Positions 1 to 9,948 of a DNA stretch of 34,289 nt are shown here, piece by piece. A program made the position numbers and the translations under genes. Under the pieces are notes generated by a model, which was not told the origin of the DNA, did no database searches, and was given only the letters and a program-made list of their open reading frames with translations. Within the stretch, counting starts at the first letter, position 1, and each line of letters starts with the position of its first letter. This stretch comes from Cyanothece sp. SIO2G6 (GTDB lineage: Bacteria > Cyanobacteriota > Cyanobacteriia > CAKZMO01), in the NCBI GenBank assembly GCA_010672345.1, contig JAAHGY010000012.1, positions 1 through 34,289 of the forward strand, read 5' to 3'.

Positions 1-3000
1 GTTTAGCAAATGGGCAAAGGGATAATCGGCATTCTCGTAGGCATCCAGCAGCGTACCCCGCATAGATTTGAGGAAGTCAGCAAAGGACTGATCCGATTGC
101 AGTTGATTGCGGATGGGCAGCAGGTGGACGCAGTAGCCCATCAAATCTTCGCTACCTTCCAATCCCCGTCCAGCGGTAGGAATCCCGACTACAATATCCG
201 TTTCACCAGAAAGACGGTGCAGCAGCACATGGTAGGCACTCAGCAAGGTCATCAGCAACGTGCAGCCCTGCTTGCCACCCATGCGCTTGATCGCTTGGCC
301 CAATTCGGCGCTCACCTTGCGGCTTTCCTGGCCCGATTGATAACTCATGCGGGCCGGATAGGGCCGATCCGTGGGCAAATTCAACATCGGTACCGCATCC
401 GCAAATTGCTGGAGCCAGTATTTTTCCTGGGAATTCCAGGTGCCTGCTTGCTGCTGACGCAGTTGGCCTACCACGTAATCCTGAAACTGGAGGGTTGGTG
501 CGAGGTCACAGGCTTGACCCTGACAGTAGGCGGTGTAGAGACTGCCGATTTCCTGCAGCATTAGCCCCACAGACCAGCCATCGGCAATGATGTGGTGTAC
601 TTTGGATACTAGACGGTGGTAGTTGTTGGCAAGCTTGAGCACGTAAACCTGGAACAACGGCGCTTGACTCAAATCAAACGGCTGTTGGAAAAAGTCCTCA
701 ATCCAACTCGCAACTTGCTGTTCCTGTTCTTCTGCCGGAACAGTGGAGAAATCAACTACGGGTAGCTCAACCGTGACGCTGGGTAGGACTTCTTGGACTT
801 GACCGTCAGGGTGAATGCGAGTGCGGAGGGTGGCGTGGCGATCGCTCATCGCCTGCAACACCGTCACCATCACCTCATGGCGAAATTCCCCTCGCAACTC
901 CACATAAAAACTGTCCACATAGGCCAGGGCGCTGGAGCTAGCCTCAGCATCGGCACTGGATTCCAACTGATCCAACACCCACAGTTGCCGCTGCGCCTCT
1001 GTCAGCAACACCTGCACCGTGCCATCGTCCAAAGGTTTCACCCAGCCTTCCTGCTCCGGGGTTTTCGCCTCGTACCACTGGCGCAGGGTGTCAATGTTGG
1101 GGAAATTCTCAATCACCACATCATCATCGGCCCCGAAGTCCACCAGGCAGGCAATTTCGTCCACCCCCAAGTCAATCAGGTGGTCAACGATGGGCCGACA
1201 GGATTCCGGAGTGCCAATCAAGGAACTGTTTTGCACATACCGCTTGTAGCCCTCTTCCAAAATGACGGCACGATCATCATCGGTCATGGTATCCAAATCA
1301 AAGGCCACATCCTGATTTTTCATCATCCCTTTGAACAGGTTCATGGATGAAGTCATGTAATCGTACATGGGTTGGCGACCTTGCTCCTGGGTCTGTTCCA
1401 ACTCAGTCCCCAGCAGCGTGTGCAGCAGCACAGTGACGTGACCGACAGCGGGATCATGACCATGTTCCACCAACGCCTGCCGATAAATTTGCAGATTTTG
1501 GGCCAGGGTTTCCACCTTCTGGGCCATCAGGTTTGTTAAGATGCCCACCCCCATGGCTCCGGCCCGACGGTAGGTGTCCGGATTGCTCACAATCGTCAAC
1601 CAGGAGGGCAGGGTCTGTTGCATCGGCTGGGGAAAAATTTGCACCTCCACCAGGTTGCCGCTGCCGTTGGGTACCTGCACCGATTCCCCTTGCCACAACC
1701 GCTGCACCACTTCCACATTCTGGAATGTCAGTTCACGGTGATTGCCAAACACCTCTGGCGCAAAGATAAAGTCGTTCTCATGCCAGCCAGAGGCAAAGGC
1801 AATGCCCACCCGCCCTTTCGACAAGTTATCCACGATAGACCACTGTTCTGCGACCCGGATGGGATGGTGCAACGGCAGAACCACACTCCCAGCTCGAAGC
1901 TGCACCCGCTCTGTCGCTTGGGCTAATGCGGCACAGAGAACCGACGGATTGGGCGAAAACCCACCGAACTGATGAAAGTGTCGCTCTGGCAACCACACGG
2001 CGGCAAAACCATGCTGGTCCGCAAATTGTGCTCCTTCAAATAAAAGACGATACTTGTCTTGCTCGAATTCAGAGTTGTAATTGCCAAAGTAAAACAGGCT
2101 GAAATCTACGGTGCGCTTGCCAGATGATGGGGATTTGGATGATACAGATTTGGATGATACAGATTTGGATGATGCAGATTTGGCAATTGCATCCTGCGTG
2201 ACAGCACTGGAGGTGGCAACCCGACTGCGCCGCTGCCAAAATCCTTGGCTTTGCCCCTCTTCTTTAGTCAGCATTGTGACAGCGCTTTGGGAAGTAGTCA
2301 CTTGGGGTGTCGATGGGGCTGGGATGGTTACAGCACTAGATCCGCTTTGGCTATTAGATCCGCTTTGGCTGTTAGATGCGCTAGACCCGGACTGCCCCCG
2401 CCCGATCGCTGGAGCGGGGGACTGGTGAAAAAAACCGCCAGCCCTCATGTCGCGGATCGTGTCTTTCACTGCCTGGATGATGAACTCAATATCCGCATCG
2501 GTGTGGGCAGTGGAGATAAAATATTTGCGCCATTCCCAGACGTACACGCCTTTTTCTACCAAATGGTAAAAGAACGGGTCCAGGTTCATGGTGAAGGCAA
2601 ACCGGAAGAAAGAGCTACAATGCTCCACCTCAATCGGCACGTCCTCTGCTTGGAAAAACTGATTCAAAGTGGCAGCAAGATTCGCGACTCGTTGATTCAA
2701 CCGCTCTTGCAGAGCTGGTCCCTCTTCCTTCATCCGCTTCAGCACCGCATGGGTCGCGGCCATTGCCAAAGGATGCATACAGAAGGTGCCACCAAAGAAG
2801 GTGCGCTCCACCGCTGGGAAGGACTTGTCGCCATAGTTCCACATGCCGCCATCAATGTGGTCAAGGATATCGGCCCGACCCGCAATGATACCGATGGGCA
2901 TCCCCCCGCCAACCACTTTACCGTAGGTGACAACATCGGCTTTCACATCAAATAGTGCCTGAATTCCCCCCGGATGGGTGCGGAAGCCTGTAGTGATTTC

Positions 3001-4722
3001 GTCAAACAGCAAGAGAGTGCCAGCGTCGGTGGCAGCTTGCCGCAGTTCCTGCAAAAACTCCTTGGGCTGGAGGGTGGGGTTGTTGCTCTGAATCGGTTCC
3101 ACTAACACAGCGGCTAGTTCGTGACCATGTTCTCGGATGTAGGCGATCGCCTCTGCCGAATCATACTTCAACACCACCACATCATCCGCAACCCCCTGGG
3201 GAATTCCCGGTGCCAGAGGCGCACTGCGGGTTTGGCCCTTGTAAATCTCATTGCGAACCAGAGTACAGTCGCCATGACCATGATAAGCACCCTCAAAAAT
3301 GGCAATCTTGTCCCGACCCATTGCCGCCCGGACGAGACGCACTGCTGTCACCATCGCCTCGGTGCCAGAGTTGGAGAAGCAGACCCGCTCTACTCCCGTC
3401 AACTCGCAAATTAACTGGGCTACTTCCCCGACTAAATGGTGACGGGGATGGAGCTGAATGCCCAATGCCATCTGCTCTTTGATGGCATCCATAATAAAGT
3501 CGGGCTGATGTCCAAACAGGAGTACCCCTTGGCCCATTGTTAGGTCCACATACTCGTTGCCATCTACATCCCAGACATGGGAACCACTGGAGCGATCGGC
3601 AACGATGGGGTAAAGCATCTCTTTGACAGAAGGACGGAATCCCACTGAGGCCCGACTGTCAGCCAAAATCGGACGGTACTGATTCACCAATTGCTTGGAG
3701 GTTTTGGTTCGCTGAGTGAAGCGTTCGGTCAGCGCCTTGATATGGTCCTTTTGTTCTGGGGTTAATCCTCCAGTGCGGGGGCGGCGCAATTCTCCGGGAG
3801 AGGCTACTTTAGCTGGGACAGGGGATTCTGATGGGTTGGCTGGTGGGGATGGTGGGGTTGATGATGGAGTGAGCGATCGCTCCTCCCGATACCCATTGGC
3901 CTGTCCAGAAGTTTGAGCTACCCCATTGCTAACAGATCCATTGTTAGCAGATCCATGATTGGTAACTCCATTCGCTGTTGGTGCTGGTGGAGGGGTTACA
4001 GTTCCATTCACGGGAACAGCACCATAACCGTTTGGCAAATAGCTTTGAACTACGCTGGGCTGCATCGGGGTTCCTGTTCCCAACAAGGCCAACTGTTGAG
4101 CCATTACCTGGAGCTGCTGTTGCATCACCCATTCGGCACTGTCCGCACTAATCGAATTGCCTGGTGTATGAGCAATGGGCCAGCTAGGTTGCACCACTGC
4201 TTGAGGGACCATTGCTTGAGGGACCGGGGGCATCATTGCTGGTTGCGTAGGTGCAGGCTGAGGCGTAGACAAAGCCTGAGGTGTTGGCACAGACTGAGGA
4301 ACGACCGGGGGAACTAGCCCACTATTGGCGGACACCCCAAGGCCATTAGTTTGAGGCACCCCGATCAAAGCAGCCGGGGGAGCAACGGGAGCAGAAACAT
4401 CGGGCTGAAAGACTTGAGCACCATTGGTTGATAGTTCTGCGGACTGAGGAGACCCTGGAACCGAATCGATGATTGCGTGTTGCTCAATATGGGCAGCTAA
4501 CGCATCCAATGTGGTCAATTCTTCAAAAAACTGACGGATGGCAATCTGCACCCCATAAGTATCTTTAATCTGAGTCACTGCTTGCATCATGGCGATCGAG
4601 TCAGCCCCGATCTCCAGCAGCGAGGTATTTACATCCAGCTCAGCCGGATTATCAAACCCCAGCAACCCTGCTGTTTGCACCTGAATCTCTTGCAAAATTT
4701 GCTGACGCCGTTCGGATACCAT
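1..4722 (-). CDS. Hybrid megasynthase, partial (C-terminus beyond left edge): ACP - class III PLP aminotransferase - luciferase-like monooxygenase - NRPS condensation domain
   Basis: Open minus-strand frame from ATG at 4722 (MVSERRQQILQEIQVQTAGLLGFDNPAELDVNTSLLEIGADSIAMMQAVTQIKDTYG..., ACP GADS motif). AMT with PLP lysine in YGKVVGGGMPIG (AAA at about 2917-2919) and SNSGTEAVMTAVRLVRA. Monooxygenase text FSLFYFGNY...KYRLLFEGAQFADQHGFAAVWLPERHFHQFGG. C-domain motif KVHHIIADGWS at about 575-610. The ORF track misses it because it has no stop inside the window. Confidence 0.93.
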   Translation of the reverse strand, partial: MVSERRQQILQEIQVQTAGLLGFDNPAELDVNTSLLEIGADSIAMMQAVTQIKDTYGVQIAIRQFFEELTTLDALAAHIEQHAIIDSVPGSPQSAELSTNGAQVFQPDVSAPVAPPAALIGVPQTNGLGVSANSGLVPPVVPQSVPTPQALSTPQPAPTQPAMMPPVPQAMVPQAVVQPSWPIAHTPGNSISADSAEWVMQQQLQVMAQQLALLGTGTPMQPSVVQSYLPNGYGAVPVNGTVTPPPAPTANGVTNHGSANNGSVSNGVAQTSGQANGYREERSLTPSSTPPSPPANPSESPVPAKVASPGELRRPRTGGLTPEQKDHIKALTERFTQRTKTSKQLVNQYRPILADSRASVGFRPSVKEMLYPIVADRSSGSHVWDVDGNEYVDLTMGQGVLLFGHQPDFIMDAIKEQMALGIQLHPRHHLVGEVAQLICELTGVERVCFSNSGTEAMVTAVRLVRAAMGRDKIAIFEGAYHGHGDCTLVRNEIYKGQTRSAPLAPGIPQGVADDVVVLKYDSAEAIAYIREHGHELAAVLVEPIQSNNPTLQPKEFLQELRQAATDAGTLLLFDEITTGFRTHPGGIQALFDVKADVVTYGKVVGGGMPIGIIAGRADILDHIDGGMWNYGDKSFPAVERTFFGGTFCMHPLAMAATHAVLKRMKEEGPALQERLNQRVANLAATLNQFFQAEDVPIEVEHCSSFFRFAFTMNLDPFFYHLVEKGVYVWEWRKYFISTAHTDADIEFIIQAVKDTIRDMRAGGFFHQSPAPAIGRGQSGSSASNSQSGSNSQSGSSAVTIPAPSTPQVTTSQSAVTMLTKEEGQSQGFWQRRSRVATSSAVTQDAIAKSASSKSVSSKSVSSKSPSSGKRTVDFSLFYFGNYNSEFEQDKYRLLFEGAQFADQHGFAAVWLPERHFHQFGGFSPNPSVLCAALAQATERVQLRAGSVVLPLHHPIRVAEQWSIVDNLSKGRVGIAFASGWHENDFIFAPEVFGNHRELTFQNVEVVQRLWQGESVQVPNGSGNLVEVQIFPQPMQQTLPSWLTIVSNPDTYRRAGAMGVGILTNLMAQKVETLAQNLQIYRQALVEHGHDPAVGHVTVLLHTLLGTELEQTQEQGRQPMYDYMTSSMNLFKGMMKNQDVAFDLDTMTDDDRAVILEEGYKRYVQNSSLIGTPESCRPIVDHLIDLGVDEIACLVDFGADDDVVIENFPNIDTLRQWYEAKTPEQEGWVKPLDDGTVQVLLTEAQRQLWVLDQLESSADAEASSSALAYVDSFYVELRGEFRHEVMVTVLQAMSDRHATLRTRIHPDGQVQEVLPSVTVELPVVDFSTVPAEEQEQQVASWIEDFFQQPFDLSQAPLFQVYVLKLANNYHRLVSKVHHIIADGWSVGLMLQEIGSLYTAYCQGQACDLAPTLQFQDYVVGQLRQQQAGTWNSQEKYWLQQFADAVPMLNLPTDRPYPARMSYQSGQESRKVSAELGQAIKRMGGKQGCTLLMTLLSAYHVLLHRLSGETDIVVGIPTAGRGLEGSEDLMGYCVHLLPIRNQLQSDQSFADFLKSMRGTLLDAYENADYPFAHLLN
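1030..2110 (-). other. Domain: flavin-dependent luciferase-like monooxygenase (natural-product MO)
   Basis: VDFSLFYFGNYNSEFEQDKYRLLFEGAQFADQHGFAAVWLPERHFHQFGGFSPNPSVLCAALAQATERVQLRAGSVVLPLHHPIRVAEQWSIVDNLSKGRVGIAFASGWHENDF. Confidence 0.9.
2450..3760 (-). other. Domain: glutamate-1-semialdehyde aminotransferase-like (class III) AMT
   Basis: EMLYPIVADRSSGSHVWDVDGNEYVDLTMGQGVLLFGHQPDFI; CFSNSGTEAV; LLLFDEITTGFR; YGKVVGGGMPIG. Confidence 0.9.
4480..4722 (-). other. Domain: orphan N-terminal ACP of the minus-strand synthase (no KS/AT before it)
   Basis: LLEIGADSIAMMQAVTQIKDTYGVQIAIRQFFEELTTLDALAAHI, the ACP type that precedes AMT domains in McyE/MicA-like proteins. Confidence 0.88.
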
Positions 4723-4874
4723 GCCAGACTCCTATACAACCATTTGCTTAATCAAAATATTTTGCGATGCACCTGTAGAGGCCATTCAGGACATATCTTC
4801 TGAACAAAAATCGAGAAGGAGCGCTATCAAGTCTGGCCTCACGCTCCCGCCCTACACATACGAACAGCTTACAC

Positions 4875-4916
4875 GTGCGTCCATGTTGCAATGCTCACAA
4901 AGCCCTATGGACGCAC
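4875..4916. promoter_or_regulatory. 10-bp inverted repeat in the divergent intergenic region
   Basis: gtgcgtccat ... 22 nt ... atggacgcac. Confidence 0.45.
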
Positions 4917-5718
4917 CATGAAGACTCCGAAAATCCATCGAACTTACACGTAAGGTTGGCACTAAATAATGACGCTTTGCTCTGCTCTATTGATTGAAAG
5001 CAAACGTACAGCTACCAACAAGCACTCTAGCAACACCTAGATAACCATAAAATTCTGTCACGCTCTTAGAACTGAACTGTAGTTCAACCCAGCAACAAAA
5101 ATCTGAAATCGTACACTGACATCGGTTTAACTACTCTCTAGCCAACGAGCATAAAAACTCGATGTAGTTACCGACACCTGCCAACTTAAAACGAAGATGA
5201 GAGCGCTTGTCCAATTCGCTAACATCTAGGAACCAGTCCAGCTTACTCCAATCATGCCCCCGTAAATCGCGACAGACGAAAATCCAAAGCGAGTTGACAA
5301 TAACCGAGAACTTACTGAAACTGAATTCAAGGCCATTGTAGTAGACGTTTTCCACTTTAGCGTGAATTTTGCCCCACTCTTTTGTTACGTTTTATTAACA
5401 ATTGCTCTGTGATCAGGTTCAACTTAACCAATTGCACAGGGCACTTCACTTACCAACTTGTTATGTTAGGATTAGCTCGTCACTTTTAACTCACGTCGAA
5501 TGAGGCAGTTGAATGGAATGCACTTGCCTTAGGGTGATGTACGAGATTCTCGATATTTCCTCCATTGTTTTTGAGCTGGCCTGTTCAAGAATTTCTTGGA
5601 GCTTTGAGGATTGAATCGAGTGAAGCCAACAATCGTCAGGCTAGGCATTATTTAAGTATTTTTGGACAGTTAACATACGTTATTACTGCTTTTTGCTTAT
5701 GTGTATTGCAAAGGGATC

Positions 5719-7467
5719 ATGATAATGGCTGAATTCTCTACGCTGATAGATTTGTTGCAGTATCGGGCTATCTATCAAGCTGATCAGATCGCCTACACCT
5801 TTTTAAAAGATGGCGAGGAAGAACACGGTAGGCTAACTTATCGTGAGTTGGATCAGTCGGCTCGCTCGATTGCGTCTCATTTGAGGACGATCGCCCAACC
5901 GGGCGATCGCGCTTTGATGTTGTACCCATCGGGTCTGGAGTTCCTGACGGCATTTTTCGGCTGCTTGTATGCGGGGATTGTCGCTGTCCCTGCCTATCCC
6001 CCTCGCCGCAACCAAAAGTTGACCCGTCTAGAGGCCATTGTCAGCGATGCCCAACCGAAGGTTGTTTTATCCATCCACACCACCCTGGAACAAATTCAGG
6101 CACAGTGGGCTGATCACCCCCAGTTTGAAGGGTTATCCTGTGTGGCGACCGATACCTTAGCGGGACAATCCGGACTGACTGAACCATCTGGTGCAATTAA
6201 GGCTGAAGTCAAGACTGAAGTCAAGGCTGAAGATTTAGCATTCTTGCAATACACCTCTGGGTCAACCGGACAACCCAAAGGCGTAATGGTGAGCCACGGT
6301 AACATCATCTACAACCAGCAGATGATCAAAGCGGGCTTTCAGCACGATGAATCGACCATCTTTGTTGGTTGGTTGCCGCTGTTCCACGATATGGGGTTAA
6401 TCGGCAATGTATTGCAGCCGTTATATTTGGGCATTCACTGTGTCTTGATGTCGCCGGAAGCCTTTTTGCAGAAACCAATTCGGTGGCTGAGGGCCATTTC
6501 TCGCTATCGAGCCACAACCAGTGGTGGTCCCAATTTTGCCTATGATGCCTGTATCAAACGCATATCCACAGAGCAGCGAGATGGCTTAGACCTCAGCAGT
6601 TGGACTGTGGCTTTTAACGGAGCCGAACCTGTGCGAGCCGAGACGTTAGAACGGTTTTCGGCAGCCTTTGCAGACTATGGCTTTCGGCCAGAAGCGTGCT
6701 ATCCCTGCTACGGCATGGCTGAAACGACGCTGCTGGTATCGGGGGGAATTCCGGGACAGCCATCGACCTTGGTTCATGCCCAAGCTGCTGCGTTGGAACA
6801 TAACAAGATTGAGAAAGCACCCCAGCCTTCATCTGATACCCGCACATTGGTCAGTTGTGGGTTGAATATCTTGGAGCAGCAGTTAATCATCGTTGATCCG
6901 GACACGTTAACCCAATGTTCAGAGGGGCAGGTGGGGGAAATTTGGGTGGCTGGACCCCATGTTGCGGCAGGGTATTGGCGTAACCCAGATGCTTCAGTCG
7001 ATACATTTGGTGCCCACCTTGCGGATACAGGGGCTGATACGGGAGCTGGTCCGTTTTTACGTACGGGGGATTTGGGCTGCTTTGTGGATGGTGAACTTTA
7101 CGTCACTGGGCGGATTAAAGATGTGATTATCATTCGAGGCCAAAATCACTATCCTCAAGATATTGAGCGAACCGTTCAAGCCAGCAATACAGCCTTGCGC
7201 CCTAATTGTGGGGCGGCGTTTACGGTGGAACACAAAAATCAGTCTCGTCTTGTCATTGTCCAAGAGGTAGAGCGAACAGCCCTGCGGAAATTGGATGCAC
7301 AAAGTGTTATTGGTAATATTATTGAGGCGGTAACAGCAAATCACAGTCTACAGGTTTTCAAGGTTATATTAATTAAGCCCACGAGTATTCCTAAAACGTC
7401 CAGTGGCAAGATTCAGCGTCATGCTTGTCGGCTTGCATTCCTGGAAGAACGGTTAGCCACGGTATAG
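5719..7467 (+). CDS. Fatty acyl-AMP ligase (FAAL), stand-alone
   Basis: ORF 5701-7467; probable start ATG 5719 or 5725 after AAAGGG. Motifs FLQYTSGSTGQPKGVMVSHGNI, GWLPLFHDMGLIGNVLQPLY, ACYPCYGMAETTLLVSGG, FLRTGDLGCFVDGELYVTGRIKDVIIIRGQNHYPQDIE. Confidence 0.95.
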   Translation: MIMAEFSTLIDLLQYRAIYQADQIAYTFLKDGEEEHGRLTYRELDQSARSIASHLRTIAQPGDRALMLYPSGLEFLTAFFGCLYAGIVAVPAYPPRRNQKLTRLEAIVSDAQPKVVLSIHTTLEQIQAQWADHPQFEGLSCVATDTLAGQSGLTEPSGAIKAEVKTEVKAEDLAFLQYTSGSTGQPKGVMVSHGNIIYNQQMIKAGFQHDESTIFVGWLPLFHDMGLIGNVLQPLYLGIHCVLMSPEAFLQKPIRWLRAISRYRATTSGGPNFAYDACIKRISTEQRDGLDLSSWTVAFNGAEPVRAETLERFSAAFADYGFRPEACYPCYGMAETTLLVSGGIPGQPSTLVHAQAAALEHNKIEKAPQPSSDTRTLVSCGLNILEQQLIIVDPDTLTQCSEGQVGEIWVAGPHVAAGYWRNPDASVDTFGAHLADTGADTGAGPFLRTGDLGCFVDGELYVTGRIKDVIIIRGQNHYPQDIERTVQASNTALRPNCGAAFTVEHKNQSRLVIVQEVERTALRKLDAQSVIGNIIEAVTANHSLQVFKVILIKPTSIPKTSSGKIQRHACRLAFLEERLATV

Positions 7468-7500
7468 AAAAATCAAGCAATTTAAATTGACAATTCAGTG

Positions 7501-7575
7501 GTTTCGTTTTAAGGCGAAACAAAGGTAACGGTCGTGTGGGCACGAAGCGCCCACACGAGCCGCCTAAAGTTGATA
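7501..7575. repeat. Intergenic repeat element copy 1 (two short hairpins)
   Basis: tttcgttttaaggcgaaacaaaggtaacggtc identical to 11312-11343; hairpin tcgtgtgggc/gcccacacga; shared tail ctaaagttgata. Confidence 0.85.
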
Positions 7576-7607
7576 CCCCAGTTCAGCTTGGCACTTTAAC
7601 TGACATG

Positions 7608-7667
7608 GCAGTTCCTGAGTATGCAGTTCCTAAGTATGTAGTTCCTAAGTATGCAGTTCCTAAGTAC
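7608..7667 (+). repeat. 15-nt tandem repeat x4 upstream of / at the N-terminus of desaturase 1
   Basis: gcagttcctgagtat gcagttcctaagtat gtagttcctaagtat gcagttcctaagtac (AVPEY AVPKY VVPKY AVPKY). Confidence 0.95.
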
Positions 7668-7757
7668 AAAGAGCCAAATATTAACGGTGATTATTTCTGT
7701 CAACTTCATATCTCAGTCCCTAGACATTTCAGAACCCCAAAAGCAACCCCAAAAACT

Positions 7758-8765
7758 ATGACTTTCATTGACAAAAGCCAACCCTTATCGGATGTGAAAT
7801 CCCCCAATCGCAAACCTGTACCGGAGTCGGATCGAAAGCCCAAGATTGTTTTGGACAATCCCTATCTCAAGCAGATGCAGCAGCGCTTTGCTTATGTCAC
7901 AATTTTGACTCCGACAGTGGGAACAATTGTGGCGATCGCCCTCCTCCCTATCCTAGGCATGGATCTCCTAACCCTGGGATTGTTCATCAGTTTCTATCTG
8001 TTGACCATTGTTGGGATTGAAGTGGGTTACCATCGCTACTTTTCCCACAACTCATTCCGGGCACATCCTGCGGTGAAGATTGCCCTAGCTATCTGTGGTT
8101 CTATGGCCGCACAAGGTCCGGTGATTCACTGGGTCAGCAATCACCGTCGCCACCATCAATACAGTGACCAGCCGGATGATCCCCATTCCCCCCATCTTCA
8201 TCCTCCCGCCACTAATTTGTCTGAATGGATTAAGAGCATTTGGCATGGTCATATCGGTTGGATGTTTACCAGCGATGTGACCAATGCGACCCTCTACAGC
8301 CGGGATTGGCTGCGTGATCCCCTGATCGCTCGGATCAATCAACTCTACACGGTTTGGATTATCGTTGGCCTCTTGCTTCCTAGCCTCATTGGGGGCTTGG
8401 TTTCCATGAGTTGGACTGGGGCTTTACAGGGATTTTTGTGGGGCGGCTTGGTGCGAATTTTTGGAGTACACCACGCAATTTGGGGCGTTAACTCCATCTG
8501 TCACCTGTGGGGTGCCCAGCCTTTCAAAACCAAGGAGTGTAGTCGTAATGTCGGCTGGCTCTCTTTGGTAACGGTGGGTGGCTCCTGGCACAATAATCAC
8601 CATGCCTTTCCCAATGCTGCGATTCTGCAATTTTACTGGTGGCAGGTTGATTTGGGTGGTTGGCTCATTCATCTGCTGAAGCGAGTTGGGTTGGTTTCGT
8701 CCATCAAGGCTCCTTCTGCTGACCTGCTGGCGGCTAAGACAGTGCTCAAGACTGATAGCCAATAG
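7758..8765 (+). CDS. Membrane fatty acid desaturase (desaturase 1)
   Basis: Three His boxes: HRYFSH, HRRHH, HNNHH, plus hydrophobic spans. Track ORF starts at GTG 7536, inside a hairpin repeat; ATG 7605 or ATG 7758 is more likely. Confidence 0.9.
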   Translation: MTFIDKSQPLSDVKSPNRKPVPESDRKPKIVLDNPYLKQMQQRFAYVTILTPTVGTIVAIALLPILGMDLLTLGLFISFYLLTIVGIEVGYHRYFSHNSFRAHPAVKIALAICGSMAAQGPVIHWVSNHRRHHQYSDQPDDPHSPHLHPPATNLSEWIKSIWHGHIGWMFTSDVTNATLYSRDWLRDPLIARINQLYTVWIIVGLLLPSLIGGLVSMSWTGALQGFLWGGLVRIFGVHHAIWGVNSICHLWGAQPFKTKECSRNVGWLSLVTVGGSWHNNHHAFPNAAILQFYWWQVDLGGWLIHLLKRVGLVSSIKAPSADLLAAKTVLKTDSQ

Positions 8766-8831
8766 GCTCAAGGATTTTTGGAACCTACGTTTAAGTATTA
8801 GTCAAATTTATGAACTTAGGAGTTAGCTCCC

Positions 8832-9791
8832 ATGCCGTCAGAGACCAAGGTGCGTAATTCGCCGAAATTTCAAGGCAAAAGTATGACATTGAAAAATCCG
8901 CGCTTACAGCGGATTCAAATGATATTTGCCTATGCCCAAACCATCATTCCGACCCTAGCAGCAGTGGTGGCGATCGCTTTATTCCTCACCCATAATGTCA
9001 CTGCCATTGACCTTAGCCTCCTGGTCAGCTTCTATATCCTCACCATGATTGGCTTGGAAGTGGGCTATCACCGTTTTTTTTCCCACTGCTCCTTCAAAGC
9101 CCACATCTCGATTCAAGCCACGTTAGCGATTCTGGGTTCCATGGGAGGACAGGCTCCAGTAATTCAGTGGGCGGCGCTCCATCGTCGTCATCACCGACAC
9201 AGCGACGAGAGTGATGATCCCCATACTCCCTACTTTGAAGGGAATCATGATTCACCGTGGGCCGCACTGAAAGGATTCTGGCACGGCCATATTGGTTGGA
9301 TCTTTGTGGGCGAAGTCACTAACTCTGCTCTTTACTGCAAGGACTGGCTCAAGTCTCCGGTTATTTCTCGCATCAGCAGACAGTATCTGATGTGGGTTGT
9401 GGTAGGGATTGCGATCCCAGCGGCGTTGGGGGGTATCCTCTATGGCTCCTGGCTCGGAGTTGCCAAGGGAATGCTGTGGGGTGGATTTTTTCGCATTTTC
9501 CTGGTAAGTAATGCGATTTGGAGTATCAATTCGCTCCACCACTTGATTGGCACAAGGCCGAATGAGACGGGCGATCGCAGTACGAATATTTGGTGGCTGG
9601 TCCCCTTCACGATCGGTGGCTCTTGGCACAACAATCACCATGCCATCCAAAGTACCGCCACGACTAGTTTTCACTGGTGGCAGCTTGATCCCAGCGGATG
9701 GCTCATCCGGAGTGTAGCTATGACTGGATTAGTGTGGGATGTAAAGTTACCAACCGCGAAAATGATTGCTGCCAAAACAACTGTTGAGTAA
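8832..9791 (+). CDS. Membrane fatty acid desaturase (desaturase 2; paralogue of desaturase 1)
   Basis: HRFFSH, HRRHH, HNNHH boxes; AGGAG-like site about 10 nt upstream of ATG 8832; strong alignment to desaturase 1. Confidence 0.92.
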   Translation: MPSETKVRNSPKFQGKSMTLKNPRLQRIQMIFAYAQTIIPTLAAVVAIALFLTHNVTAIDLSLLVSFYILTMIGLEVGYHRFFSHCSFKAHISIQATLAILGSMGGQAPVIQWAALHRRHHRHSDESDDPHTPYFEGNHDSPWAALKGFWHGHIGWIFVGEVTNSALYCKDWLKSPVISRISRQYLMWVVVGIAIPAALGGILYGSWLGVAKGMLWGGFFRIFLVSNAIWSINSLHHLIGTRPNETGDRSTNIWWLVPFTIGGSWHNNHHAIQSTATTSFHWWQLDPSGWLIRSVAMTGLVWDVKLPTAKMIAAKTTVE

Positions 9792-9812
9792 AGGATCGGC
9801 CAATAAAAAAGA

Positions 9813-9870
9813 TACCAGAGGAGGGTGGCAGCGGACTGCACCCACCGCCACCCTCCTGGTACTTTATTTT
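9813..9870 (+). terminator. Probable intrinsic terminator after desaturase 2
   Basis: gataccagaggagggtggcagcgg / ccgccaccctcctggtac imperfect long hairpin followed by ctttatttt. Confidence 0.7.
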
Positions 9871-9948
9871 CCAACAAGTCCCTAACTTCTAAGCAACCTC
9901 ATATGAGAAAGCATTTTTCAGCGGTATTGCGATCGCCATATTGGTTAG

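Noticed and set aside
10-3914. Plus-strand ORFs (10-564, 793-1350, 2111-2428, 2245-2955 and others)
   Set aside because: All are antisense to the continuous minus-strand ACP-AMT-MO-C gene, with no recognisable domains.
5131-5355. 74-aa minus ORF in the divergent intergenic region
   Set aside because: No ribosome-binding site or family recognisable; cannot support it as a gene.
5890-5915. Frequent GCGATCGC palindromes as specific operator sites
   Set aside because: These are HIP1 octamers, spread through coding sequence as in many cyanobacterial genomes.
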